Assembly: GCA_012839085.1 (NCBI GenBank)
Contig: DUNZ01000067.1
Coordinates: forward strand, 1 to 35,126
DNA from: Clostridiales bacterium
Lineage (GTDB): Bacteria; Bacillota; Clostridia; Lachnospirales; Lachnospiraceae
Reading direction: 5' to 3'
DNA: 35,126 bases
The first letter of the stretch is position 1. Every line of letters starts with the position of its first letter. The notes under the pieces are model-generated. The model made no database searches. It saw only the letters and a program-made list of their open reading frames with translations, and was not told where the DNA came from. Both the position numbers and the translations under genes were made by a program. Below are positions 1 to 8,635 of this stretch, piece after piece.

Positions 1-131
1 ATTAGAGGCAGACTCTTGTATTTCATTAGCTTTTGAAATACCAAATCGACCTTTACTTGCTTTTGATAAAAGCTCAACAAGAGTGTCTGTATCTATGGAC
101 AACATGTCCTCAGGAGTAGGATATTTACTTT
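1..131 (-). pseudogene. IS110-family transposase internal fragment (truncated; continues off the left edge)
   Basis: The reverse strand reads *SKYPTPEDMLSIDTDTLVELLSKASKGRFGISKANEIQESASN. It resembles the mid-region of IS110-type transposases ('..P.PE..L....L..LL.KASKGR[FY]G...A.E...SA'). A stop codon lies immediately upstream, and the N-terminal half is absent because permease sequence begins there. Confidence 0.6.
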
Positions 132-134
132 AAT

Positions 135-563
135 ATGATTAATATTCTCATCTGCTTTCTCTTAATTCTACTGGGTATGATATTTTATGCTACCCTAGCA
201 GGACTTGCAGGTGCCACTGTAAGCCGAATAGAGGAAATGACAGAAGGATTAACCTTATTTACTTTTACTAATTTAATCGGCGTTTATACAGCACTAGGGG
301 CAGCAAATGTATTAATGGGACCTGGTATCAATGGGTTTGTAATCTTTTCCTTCCTGTTTCCCCTCTCAGCACCATTTATACTACCTGGGGCTATCCTTAT
401 TGGAAAAGTAAGCTTGCCTATGGTTGTAATCGCTTTCGTATTTTTACTTTTATTCATCATCTTGCTGTTCCGATTTGTAGCTAAGGTTTATGAAACCTTG
501 ATTCTTCACACGGGGAATACAATAAAGCTAAAGGAACTGCTTTATATTTCAAAGAATGTGTAG
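135..563 (+). pseudogene. ABC-2 type permease, C-terminal remnant (last TM segments only)
   Basis: The 142 aa align by eye with the C-terminal third of the next ORF ('FYATLAGLAGATVSRIEEM...' versus 'FYSMIAGLTGCLVSKPEDV...'; 'VYETLILHTGNTIKLKELL' versus 'VYRGLILHMGQKVNWKTLR'). No good SD, and homology starts at the junction with the transposase fragment. Confidence 0.7.
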
Positions 564-579
564 GAAGGAGGAAGGTTAA

Positions 580-1716
580 ATGAAAGAGTCTTTTAAAGGA
601 TGGAATCACGTATTTGCCTTTACCTTCCGTCAAGCTACCAAGGGTAAAGGATTTAAAAAATTTATAAATACCAAAAGCTCTGCCACTGAAATTACGAAAA
701 ATTTTTCTGAGGATGATAAGACCTCCATTGCTGTTCACATAACAGAAAGTGAAGCCGGTTATCGAATGGAGGCTATCATACCAGAAAGTTCAATGATTAC
801 CAGTGATAACGCCAATGACTTACTATGGAGAATGACTCATGTTTTTGAAACATATAAGTTTCTACAGGCAGGTTTGTCGGAAGAACAGCTCACTAGAAGC
901 ATGAAACCAGTACAAGCTACTTTTCATGAAGTGGGAGAAGAAGAGAGCGAATTTGCTTATGTTATTCGAATGGTAGCCCCTATGTTTTTTGGATTACTCC
1001 TGCTTTTAATGCTGATATTATATGGTGAGACCATTAGTAAGTCGGTATCTACGGAGAAGACTTCCCGATTAGTCGAGACTTTACTAACTTCAGTCCACCC
1101 CTATGCCATGATTACCGGTAAAGTGTTGGCCATTACAACCATGGCCTTGTTGCAATTTGTATCCTGGATTCTTTCTGGGGTGACTGGATTATTTGTTGGC
1201 AATGTAATTGCGCAAGCAGTATATCCCAATTATCAAAATCCCGCTTTGGTAATCATAGCTATGTTAAAAGATAATCTTGGAGAAATGGCATTTTCCATAC
1301 CAGCCATTATATTATCCATTATCTTCTTTTATGTAGGATTTCTCTTCTATAGTATGATTGCTGGCCTAACTGGTTGTCTGGTATCGAAACCCGAGGATGT
1401 ATCTTCTACCCAGATGTTATTCCAGTTTCCAGTCATCATTAGTTTTACCATATGTTATTTATCTCCCTTATGGGGAAATGAAATGCTGCAGGCCATAACA
1501 AGATATATTCCATTTACCGCTCCTTTTTGCGTCCCGGTGGATCTAATTATCGGAAGTATTGGACTAGTGGAGGGAATGGTCACCTTAGTTTTTCTCATGG
1601 TTTTTACTTATTTCGTAGTTTTGTTATCAGGAAGGGTATACCGTGGTTTGATTTTGCATATGGGACAAAAAGTCAACTGGAAGACCCTTCGTAATGTATT
1701 AAAAGCGAATCGATAG
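580..1716 (+). CDS. ABC transporter permease (ABC-2/NatB-like); apparently lacks the usual first TM segment
   Basis: 378 aa ORF with SD (aggaggaagg). Multiple TM segments and the 'SVSTEKTSRLVETLLTSVHPYAMITGKVLA' motif typical of NatB/ABC-2 exporters. Confidence 0.85.
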   Translation: MKESFKGWNHVFAFTFRQATKGKGFKKFINTKSSATEITKNFSEDDKTSIAVHITESEAGYRMEAIIPESSMITSDNANDLLWRMTHVFETYKFLQAGLSEEQLTRSMKPVQATFHEVGEEESEFAYVIRMVAPMFFGLLLLLMLILYGETISKSVSTEKTSRLVETLLTSVHPYAMITGKVLAITTMALLQFVSWILSGVTGLFVGNVIAQAVYPNYQNPALVIIAMLKDNLGEMAFSIPAIILSIIFFYVGFLFYSMIAGLTGCLVSKPEDVSSTQMLFQFPVIISFTICYLSPLWGNEMLQAITRYIPFTAPFCVPVDLIIGSIGLVEGMVTLVFLMVFTYFVVLLSGRVYRGLILHMGQKVNWKTLRNVLKANR

Positions 1717-1739
1717 TTTCATACCAAATCCTGTATTTG

Positions 1740-1768
1740 TTGAAAAAAAGGTTAACTTGTCATATAAT
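1740..1768 (+). promoter_or_regulatory. Sigma-70-type promoter upstream of the GH43 gene
   Basis: TTGAAA (1740-1745), 17-nt spacer, TATAAT (1763-1768). Confidence 0.65.
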
Positions 1769-1821
1769 AAAGCTGCAGTACAAAAGAGTAATAAAGAGAA
1801 TAAGTACAGAAAGGTTGAAGC

Positions 1822-3480
1822 ATGGTGAAAAAGAGAATATTTTTGACTTCATGTGCAATGCTTATGGCATTAGCTCTTGGTGTGACAGGATGCGATAAAA
1901 AAACAGAAAATGATGTAGGTAACAAGGATACCCTACAGGAGGAAACTAACAATGAGGTGACACCAGAGGCAGCACCGGAGACTACTCCGGAACCGACACC
2001 AGAACCTACGGTTACGCCGGAAGTTTTTGAAGAGGAGCCTGCAGAGTATATAGACGTAAGTTATTCTAGGGTTAGTGTCCATGATCCATCCATCATAAAA
2101 GCAGATGGAAGATATTATGTATTTGGATCTCATATGGCATACGCAAAAAGCGATGACCTAATGAATTGGCAAACGTTCCGAACGAATATTAATTCCGAAT
2201 TCTTTAATCTAATGGGGGATATCTGGAATGATTATATGAAAACCCCCACCAACCCAAATCTAGGTGGTAATCTTTGGGCGCCAGATGTTATTTATAATAA
2301 AGCTATGGAAAAATACTGTATGTATCTAAGTGTGAATGGTGATGACTGGAATTCAGCCATAGTCTTGCTAACTTCAGATCATATCGAGGGACCCTATGAA
2401 TATATTGGTCCGGTGGTTTATTCTGGATTTAATACTAGCTCCCATCCAGTAGAAAAGACGGATGTATATCAAGTACTTGGGGAAGGTGCGGATCTTGCTA
2501 GATATCAATCGACCAGTAATACAAAGCTCAACGCTATTGACCCTGGTTTGAGATATGATGAAGAAGGAAACTTGTGGATGGTATTTGGTTCCTGGTTTGG
2601 TGGTTTATATATGCTTAAATTAGATGAAAACACCGGATTGAGGGATTATAGCTACACCTATGAAACAGTGCCCCATGTATCCGACCAATATTATGGCTAC
2701 AAGATCGCTGGTGGACGAGGGGTTTCTGGTGAGGGTCCATATATCCATAAGTTTGGGGATTATTATTATTTATTTGTGACCTATGGTGGATTAACCCAAG
2801 AAGGTGGCTATCAGATGAGAGTTTTCCGCTCGGAGAATATCATGGGACCTTATGTGGATGAATTGGGTCAATCATCTATCTATGAGAGAGGTGGAAATAA
2901 TCTTCAAACCAATATTGGTGTACGATTGGTAGGAAGTTATAAATTTAGCGGTACAGCTCATACTCTAGCAGCACAAGGTCATAATTCAGTATTCCAAGAT
3001 GATGATGGTAAAATGTTCAATGTATTTCATACTAGATTTGCAGGTGGTATGAGAGGAAATGCAGAATATCATGAGGTTCATGTACAACAGATGTTCTTAA
3101 ATGAAAATGGATGGTTGGTAATGGCACCCTATGAATACTCTGGTGAAACCTTGTCCGAGACAGGATATTCAAAGAAAGAGATGGTAGGGGAATATGAATT
3201 TGTAATTCATAAGCCAAATATGTTCTTCCAGACAGTTTTAAATAAACAAATTGGGATCGCGCAGACTTTAAACATTGCCCTCTATAGTGACGGCTCTGTG
3301 GTAGGCGATGTTACAGGAACCTGGTCTTATAAAGAAGGTACACCCTATATGTCTATCACAATCGATGGTGTGCAATATGACGGCGTATTCTTAAAGCAAG
3401 CCAATGAGACAGATCATAAAGTAGTTATGACCTTTACAGCCCTTGGTAACAATGTAACCGTTATGGGTAGTAAAAAATAA
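1822..3480 (+). CDS. Glycoside hydrolase family 43 lipoprotein (arabinan endo-1,5-alpha-L-arabinosidase-like)
   Basis: Lipoprotein signal with lipobox-like LGVTGC, a Pro/Thr/Glu linker, GH43 'VHDPSIIKADGRYYVFGS', 'LWAPDV', 'GEGPYIHKFGDYYYLFVTYGG', 'GHNSVFQDDDGKMFNVFHTRF', and a C-terminal beta-rich domain. Confidence 0.9.
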   Translation: MVKKRIFLTSCAMLMALALGVTGCDKKTENDVGNKDTLQEETNNEVTPEAAPETTPEPTPEPTVTPEVFEEEPAEYIDVSYSRVSVHDPSIIKADGRYYVFGSHMAYAKSDDLMNWQTFRTNINSEFFNLMGDIWNDYMKTPTNPNLGGNLWAPDVIYNKAMEKYCMYLSVNGDDWNSAIVLLTSDHIEGPYEYIGPVVYSGFNTSSHPVEKTDVYQVLGEGADLARYQSTSNTKLNAIDPGLRYDEEGNLWMVFGSWFGGLYMLKLDENTGLRDYSYTYETVPHVSDQYYGYKIAGGRGVSGEGPYIHKFGDYYYLFVTYGGLTQEGGYQMRVFRSENIMGPYVDELGQSSIYERGGNNLQTNIGVRLVGSYKFSGTAHTLAAQGHNSVFQDDDGKMFNVFHTRFAGGMRGNAEYHEVHVQQMFLNENGWLVMAPYEYSGETLSETGYSKKEMVGEYEFVIHKPNMFFQTVLNKQIGIAQTLNIALYSDGSVVGDVTGTWSYKEGTPYMSITIDGVQYDGVFLKQANETDHKVVMTFTALGNNVTVMGSKK

Positions 3481-3573
3481 TGGTTGGTCTGGTTCTTGTG
3501 AAATGAAAGTTTATATATGGATTAAAAAAGGGGGCTGTCGCACGAAATGTGCGGCGCTCTTTTTACATTAGTG

Positions 3574-3776
3574 ATGTTTATCATATATTAAAATTACTAA
3601 AATAGCGTGTGACTATCAATCCAACAGAGACACGTTCTCACTCGGTTGCCGCATATAGCGGTACATAAGGTTGTGACAGAGGAGAACATCTGCCCTAAGT
3701 ACCGATGGCGGCAAACGGTCTCTTTATGGATGAATAGTCACACGCTATACATTTACAAATCTATGTGATAAACATT
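3574..3776. repeat. Long imperfect palindrome (rod-like hairpin) inside the IS1182-like remnant
   Basis: Nested complementary segments: ATGTTTATCA 3574-3583 / TGATAAACAT 3766-3775; ATAGCGTGTGACTAT 3602-3616 / ATAGTCACACGCTAT 3734-3748 (15 bp perfect); AGAGAC 3626-3631 / GTCTCT 3718-3723; GGTTGCCGC 3644-3652 / GCGGCAAAC 3708-3716; CGGTAC 3659-3664 / GTACCG 3699-3704. Confidence 0.8.
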
Positions 3777-3784
3777 CAAAATTA

Positions 3785-4027
3785 CTGAGGCGCCGAACAC
3801 TTCATCGGCTCGGATATCAATTAAAACTTCCGTTAAATCTTGAATGTATAATTTCAGAAGATGATTCGGTTCGATTACTAAGTCAGGCAAAGCTATTTCT
3901 AAAACTGGCGGATTTAATGGCTGAATGCGAGCAACTGTATGATATGAAAATAGTTTATGGAAATACTGTAAAAAGGAAGCACGTGAAGAAATTGAGGAAG
4001 AAACTTTTACGCATTAAAAGAAAGTGA
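3785..4027 (+). pseudogene. IS1182-family transposase remnant, internally deleted
   Basis: Frame reads LRRRTLHRLGYQLKLPLNLECIISEDDSVRLLSQAKLFLKLADLMAECEQLYDMKIVYGNTVKRKHVKKLRKKLLRIKRK*. The start resembles the IS1182 N-terminus ('YQLKLPLNLE..I.EDDSVRLLSQ') and the rest looks like a mid-protein segment. Confidence 0.55.
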
Positions 4028-4115
4028 GAATTGATAAAGAAATACTATTTTTAGGCAAAAAGGAAGCTGCCACATCATGATTTTTCAATCGTTAAAGCGA
4101 CAGCCCCTTTGTAAA

Positions 4116-4307
4116 TTATTCTTCTACAGTAATCACAGCTACAGGGCAATTGTCCTGAGCTTCTATAGCGGTATCTTCTACTTCGGAAGGTACGACATCT
4201 ACATATACCTCAGCGATATCATCGTCGCCCATACGGAAAACTTCCGGGCAAGTAGCTACACATAAACCACAGGAAATACAACCATCTCGATCTATTGATG
4301 CTTTCAT
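4116..4307 (-). CDS. Ferredoxin (small Fe-S protein)
   Basis: 63 aa with CISCGLC-VATCPEVF...NCPVAVI cysteine pattern of single-cluster ferredoxins; SD aaggaga upstream. Confidence 0.92.
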   Translation of the reverse strand: MKASIDRDGCISCGLCVATCPEVFRMGDDDIAEVYVDVVPSEVEDTAIEAQDNCPVAVITVEE

Positions 4308-4459
4308 AAGAAATCTCCTTCCATAATAACAATATCATCCTATGTAGTCTCAAACGCTCTCTCAAATGGAGAAACCTTAAGGGATATGAGTTTGAAATAC
4401 TACAATAATATTTTACATAGAAAGAATATCATTGTCTGTAGCTACGGATACATTTAAAG

Positions 4460-4597
4460 CTAATTTTTGTTAGAATTCTTATTTTCAGGTATTTTCGATA
4501 AGAGTATAACGATAATGGTAAGAAGACCAATCACCGTAAAAATGCTTAACATACCTTTTCCCATAATCTCCAATGCAAATAATATATTTTGATCCAT
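4460..4597 (-). CDS. OadG-like small single-TM subunit (45 aa), not in the ORF track
   Basis: MDQNILFALEIMGKGMLSIFTVIGLLTIIVILLSKIPENKNSNKN*, preceded by SD aaaggag and directly downstream of the decarboxylase beta-subunit gene on the same strand. Confidence 0.75.
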   Translation of the reverse strand: MDQNILFALEIMGKGMLSIFTVIGLLTIIVILLSKIPENKNSNKN

Positions 4598-4613
4598 AGG
4601 AAACTCCTTTCTA

Positions 4614-5765
4614 TTAACCGATTCGTTCTAAGATTTCACCTACAATTTTAATGATGGCTCCCCCAGCAACTACGGAACCGATCTGACCAGATACGTTAGC
4701 ACTAATTGCATGCATTAATAAATGGTTGGTAGGGTCTTCTTTTAGTCCCATTTTCTGAACTACCCTTGCAGACATAGGAAAAGCGGATATTCCGGCAGCT
4801 CCAACCATAGGGTTAATCTTGTTCTTTCTCAAGAAGAGGTTAAGGAACTTAGCAAACAATACTCCACCGATACTATCAAAAATAAAGGCAACCAAACCAA
4901 GAGCCATAATTAATAGAGTTTTATAATTTACGAAGTCTTCAGCCTTCATACTGAAGGATATGGTAATACCAAGTAAAAGGGTAATTAGATTTGGCAATAC
5001 ATTCTGAGCGGTATCCGATAAGCTATTTAGAACACCACATTCTCTAATTAAATTACCAAACATTAAAAATCCAACCAGTGCAACGGAACTGGGAGCTACC
5101 AGACCAGATATGAAAGTAACAATAATTGGGAAAAGAATTCTTGTCTTTTTTGTTACCGTTGTTGGATTATAGTCCATACGGATGAGACGTTCCTTCTTTG
5201 TGGTAACCATTTTTATTGCAAAAGGTTGTACAATCGGTACCAATGCCATATAGGAATAAGCAGCAACAGCGATAGCACCAATATAATTCGATCCTAGTAG
5301 TTTAGAAACCAAGATCGAGGTCGGACCATCTGCAGCTCCTATGATACCAATGGAAGCGGCATCATGAATTTCAAAACCTAGAAGAACAGCTACTACTACT
5401 GTAACGAAAATTCCAAATTGAGCAGCAGCTCCAAATAAAAACATCTTAGGGTTGGAAAGCAAGGGACCAAAGTCGATCATGGCGCCAATTCCGATAAACA
5501 AAAGAATTGGTAAAGCTTCGGATGCTTCAATTCCTACCTCAAATAGCCATTCAATAATTCCTGCGGTTTCCCCAATTCCTTCCATGGTCTGATTAATCAC
5601 ACCACTTAAGGGAAGGTTGACTAAAATGGCGCCAAAGCCCATAGGCATTAAAAGGGAAGGCTCAAATTCTTTTACGATAGCTAGATAAATCAATAAGAGC
5701 CCTACACCATACATAACCCATTGTTGCCATGTTATGGATGTAATCCCCGATAATAAAAAATCCAT
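4614..5765 (-). CDS. Sodium ion-translocating decarboxylase beta subunit (OadB/GcdB/MmdB family)
   Basis: 383 aa polytopic protein. 'LLFIGIGAMIDFGPLLSNPK', 'GIIGAADGPTSILVSKLL', 'NPMVGAAGISAFPMSARVVQKMG..EDPTNHLLMHAISANVSGQIGSVVAGG' are family hallmarks. Confidence 0.93.
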   Translation of the reverse strand: MDFLLSGITSITWQQWVMYGVGLLLIYLAIVKEFEPSLLMPMGFGAILVNLPLSGVINQTMEGIGETAGIIEWLFEVGIEASEALPILLFIGIGAMIDFGPLLSNPKMFLFGAAAQFGIFVTVVVAVLLGFEIHDAASIGIIGAADGPTSILVSKLLGSNYIGAIAVAAYSYMALVPIVQPFAIKMVTTKKERLIRMDYNPTTVTKKTRILFPIIVTFISGLVAPSSVALVGFLMFGNLIRECGVLNSLSDTAQNVLPNLITLLLGITISFSMKAEDFVNYKTLLIMALGLVAFIFDSIGGVLFAKFLNLFLRKNKINPMVGAAGISAFPMSARVVQKMGLKEDPTNHLLMHAISANVSGQIGSVVAGGAIIKIVGEILERIG

Positions 5766-6234
5766 AAAAAAGTCCTCCTTAGCATGTTTGTCATCGTAGG
5801 CGAAATAGATTTGGAATACCCATATGTAATATTAACTAGTCATTATATCCAAAAATAAAAGATTATCGCTTATATTTTTGATGACTGAAATTGTTTCTAT
5901 TGTAGACCAAAAAAGCCATGGATGTCAATGCTGTTAGACAAACTTTAAGGAAGAATATAGTAGAAAAAGTGATTTTGCATTTATTCATAAATTTTAAAAA
6001 AATCATATGGTAAATATAACAAAACCATGCTTGAAAGAATGTTATTATTAATAAGAGAAAAAGAAAAAACAATAGAAAATACACAAAAAATCAACCAAAT
6101 TACACCAAAATAACCAGTGCCTATTGGTTGTTTTGATAGTTTTATATAAAATTTTACTTAGATATTGAACAAAATTATTAAACATGGTAATATCTGTATT
6201 GTGGCTGATTTTAGCCAAAATATAACATAGGGAG

Positions 6235-8322
6235 ATGAGCACTTTGAGTTTTGGCTTAACCTTTTTCCATGTAGTATCTATTGTTATTTCAGTTTTAGCC
6301 TTTGGAACTGCTTTCTGGTTATACCGTTGGGTTTCAAAGCAACCATCCTCCAACAAAAGAATTGCAGAAGTTGGAGGTTTAATTCGAGATGGTGCCAATA
6401 CATTTCTTTCAAAAGAATATAAAACATTGGCACGTTTTAGCGCTGTAGTAGCTATTCTTATCCTGGTGTTTTTCCCTTCACCGATTTGGAAAGGGCAAAT
6501 TTCAAATAACCTTACAATGGCAATTGCATATATTTTTGGTACCGTATTTTCTGCTATTGCAGGAAAAGTAGGTATAAGCATTGCTACAATTGCCAACATC
6601 AAATCTGCAGAGGCTGCTACAAAAGGAATTAAGCCATCCTTTATGGCTGGTTACCGTGGTGGTGCTGTAATGGGAATGGCGGTAGTTGGTTCCAGTTTAC
6701 TGGGTGTAACTTTGGTCTTAATGTTGACAGATGATGCTTCCGCACTTTTAGGCTTTAGTTTTGGTGCTAGTTCCTTAGCTCTTTTTGCAAAAGCTGGAGG
6801 CGGTATTTTTACCAAAACTGCTGATATTAGTGCAGACCTTGTTGGAAAGGTAGAACTAGGCATCCCAGAAGACGACCCTAGAAACCCTGCAGTTATCGCA
6901 GATAATGTTGGGGATAATGTTGGGGACGTAGCAGGTATGGGCGCTGACTTGTTTGACTCTAACGTAGCTTCCATGGCAGCTGCATTGGTAATGGCAGCTT
7001 CCCTAGGAAATGCCAAGGAAAATATCAGTATGGTATTCTGTTATGCTTCCATTGGCTTACTTGCTTCCATTATTGGTGTATTCACTGCCAACATGAAGGA
7101 AGGCGGAAATCCAACCAGAGCTCTTAATATGAATACATATGTGACAACAGCTATTTATGGCGTATTAACAGCCATTGCAACTGCTGTATTTGGTTTTGAG
7201 TGGCGTATATGGCTAGCCAGCGCAATTGGTTTGTTAGTTGGTGTAGTGATTGGTATCGCTAGTGACTATTTTACAGATGATAACAAAAAACCGGTTCATA
7301 TGGTTGCAAAGGCATGTGAATCCGGTCCAGCATTTACCATTATATCAGGTACATCCTATGGACTTTTAAGTACCTTGCCAGCTATGATCGGTATTGGAAT
7401 ATCAGCATTGGCAGCATACAAAGTATGTGAACCTCTTGGAGATGGCTATGCTATGTTTGGTATTTCCATGGCAGCCGTTGGTATGCTTTCCATCGTAGGT
7501 ATGATTATTTCTAACGATGCTTACGGTCCAATTGTTGATAATGCCCGTGGTCTTGTAGAGATGGGGAACTTGGGAGATAAAGCTCTGGAGATTACAGACT
7601 CTCTAGATAGTGCTGGAAATACCGTAAAAGCGGTAACCAAGGGATTCTCCATAGGTGCAGCTGGTCTGACGGTAATCGCTCTTTTGGGAGCCTTTATTAG
7701 TGAGGTAAATATTGCTGCAGTGGAACTAGGCAAAGAGACCATAACAGGATTTGATGTAACCAATCCAACCGTATTCTTCGGTTTACTTGTAGGTGCGGCT
7801 ATCCCTCCAGTATTCTCAGCTATGTTGATGCTGGGTGTTGATAGAAATGCACAACGTATGGTTGCTGAAATCCATCGTCAGTTTAAAGAAATTATTGGTT
7901 TAAAAGAGGGGAAAGAAGGAGTATCTCCGGAATATGATAAATGTATCGAAATTGCTACAGCAGGTGCCATTAAAGAGTTAATTCCTGCTGGTTTAATGGC
8001 AATTATATCCACCTTACTGGTTGGATTTATCGGTGGCGTGAATGCAGTTGGAGGTTTTATTACAGGAAATATTGTAAGTGGCCTTGTTTTCGCCTTATTT
8101 ATGTCAAACTCCGGTGGCTTGTGGGATAATACGAAAAAGTATATTGAAGCTGGAAATCATGGTGGTAAGAATTCCGTTGCCCATAAAGCTGGAGTCGTAG
8201 GTGATACTGTGGGCGATCCTTTCAAGGATACAGCTGGACCTTCGATTAATACTCAAATCACAGTAGTTTCCTTAGTGGCATCTTTAGCAGCAGGTCTTTT
8301 TATGGCCTTATCCTTATTCTAG
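6235..8322 (+). CDS. hppA: Membrane-bound ion-translocating pyrophosphatase
   Basis: 695 aa. 'GGGIFTKTADISADLVGKVELGIPEDDPRNPAVIADNVGDNVGDVAGMGADLFDS' and C-terminal 'GDTVGDPFKDTAGPSINTQI'. SD gggag before the start. Confidence 0.96.
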   Translation: MSTLSFGLTFFHVVSIVISVLAFGTAFWLYRWVSKQPSSNKRIAEVGGLIRDGANTFLSKEYKTLARFSAVVAILILVFFPSPIWKGQISNNLTMAIAYIFGTVFSAIAGKVGISIATIANIKSAEAATKGIKPSFMAGYRGGAVMGMAVVGSSLLGVTLVLMLTDDASALLGFSFGASSLALFAKAGGGIFTKTADISADLVGKVELGIPEDDPRNPAVIADNVGDNVGDVAGMGADLFDSNVASMAAALVMAASLGNAKENISMVFCYASIGLLASIIGVFTANMKEGGNPTRALNMNTYVTTAIYGVLTAIATAVFGFEWRIWLASAIGLLVGVVIGIASDYFTDDNKKPVHMVAKACESGPAFTIISGTSYGLLSTLPAMIGIGISALAAYKVCEPLGDGYAMFGISMAAVGMLSIVGMIISNDAYGPIVDNARGLVEMGNLGDKALEITDSLDSAGNTVKAVTKGFSIGAAGLTVIALLGAFISEVNIAAVELGKETITGFDVTNPTVFFGLLVGAAIPPVFSAMLMLGVDRNAQRMVAEIHRQFKEIIGLKEGKEGVSPEYDKCIEIATAGAIKELIPAGLMAIISTLLVGFIGGVNAVGGFITGNIVSGLVFALFMSNSGGLWDNTKKYIEAGNHGGKNSVAHKAGVVGDTVGDPFKDTAGPSINTQITVVSLVASLAAGLFMALSLF

Positions 8323-8460
8323 GATAAGATTAATTTAATCTTCTTGTAGGCTGATTTGGAAATAAAGCTTATAAAATTAACAACATATAAAAAAACACAT
8401 AAAATAACATAAAAAAACACAACATAAAAACAAACAAAAATTATAACAAAACATATAAGT

Positions 8461-8510
8461 AAAAAATCGGGATAAGGTCGAGAATAGCTTGACTCTAATC
8501 CCGGTTTTTT
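8461..8510 (+). terminator. Rho-independent terminator downstream of hppA
   Basis: aaaaaatCGGGAT ... ATCCCGgtttttt. Confidence 0.75.
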
Positions 8511-8635
8511 GAATGGAATATCTCTAGAATTTATTGTCATATCATGGATTATGATGTATAATAATTACGAAATACTATATCTTGTGTATATGTTAGCCAA
8601 CCAATGGAATTGGGTCTTAAAAATTGGAGGTACAA

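Larger units (their letters stand above)
3524..4110. mobile_element. IS1182-like remnant / MITE-like derivative with terminal inverted repeats
   Basis: Left end aaaaagGGGGCTGTCGC (core 3531-3541) and right end GCGACAGCCCCttt (core 4097-4107) are an inverted repeat of 11 bp perfect plus A/T flank. The interior carries a transposase fragment. Confidence 0.6.

Noticed and set aside
4077-4265. 62-aa plus-strand ORF 4077-4265
   Set aside because: It runs through the IS right end and antisense to the ferredoxin gene; no independent support.
5863-6084. 73-aa minus-strand ORF upstream of the decarboxylase gene
   Set aside because: Very AT-rich, Phe/Leu-dominated translation with no domain or convincing SD.
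6048-6602. 184-aa minus-strand ORF overlapping the hppA start
   Set aside because: Antisense to hppA, low-complexity composition, no recognisable domain or SD.
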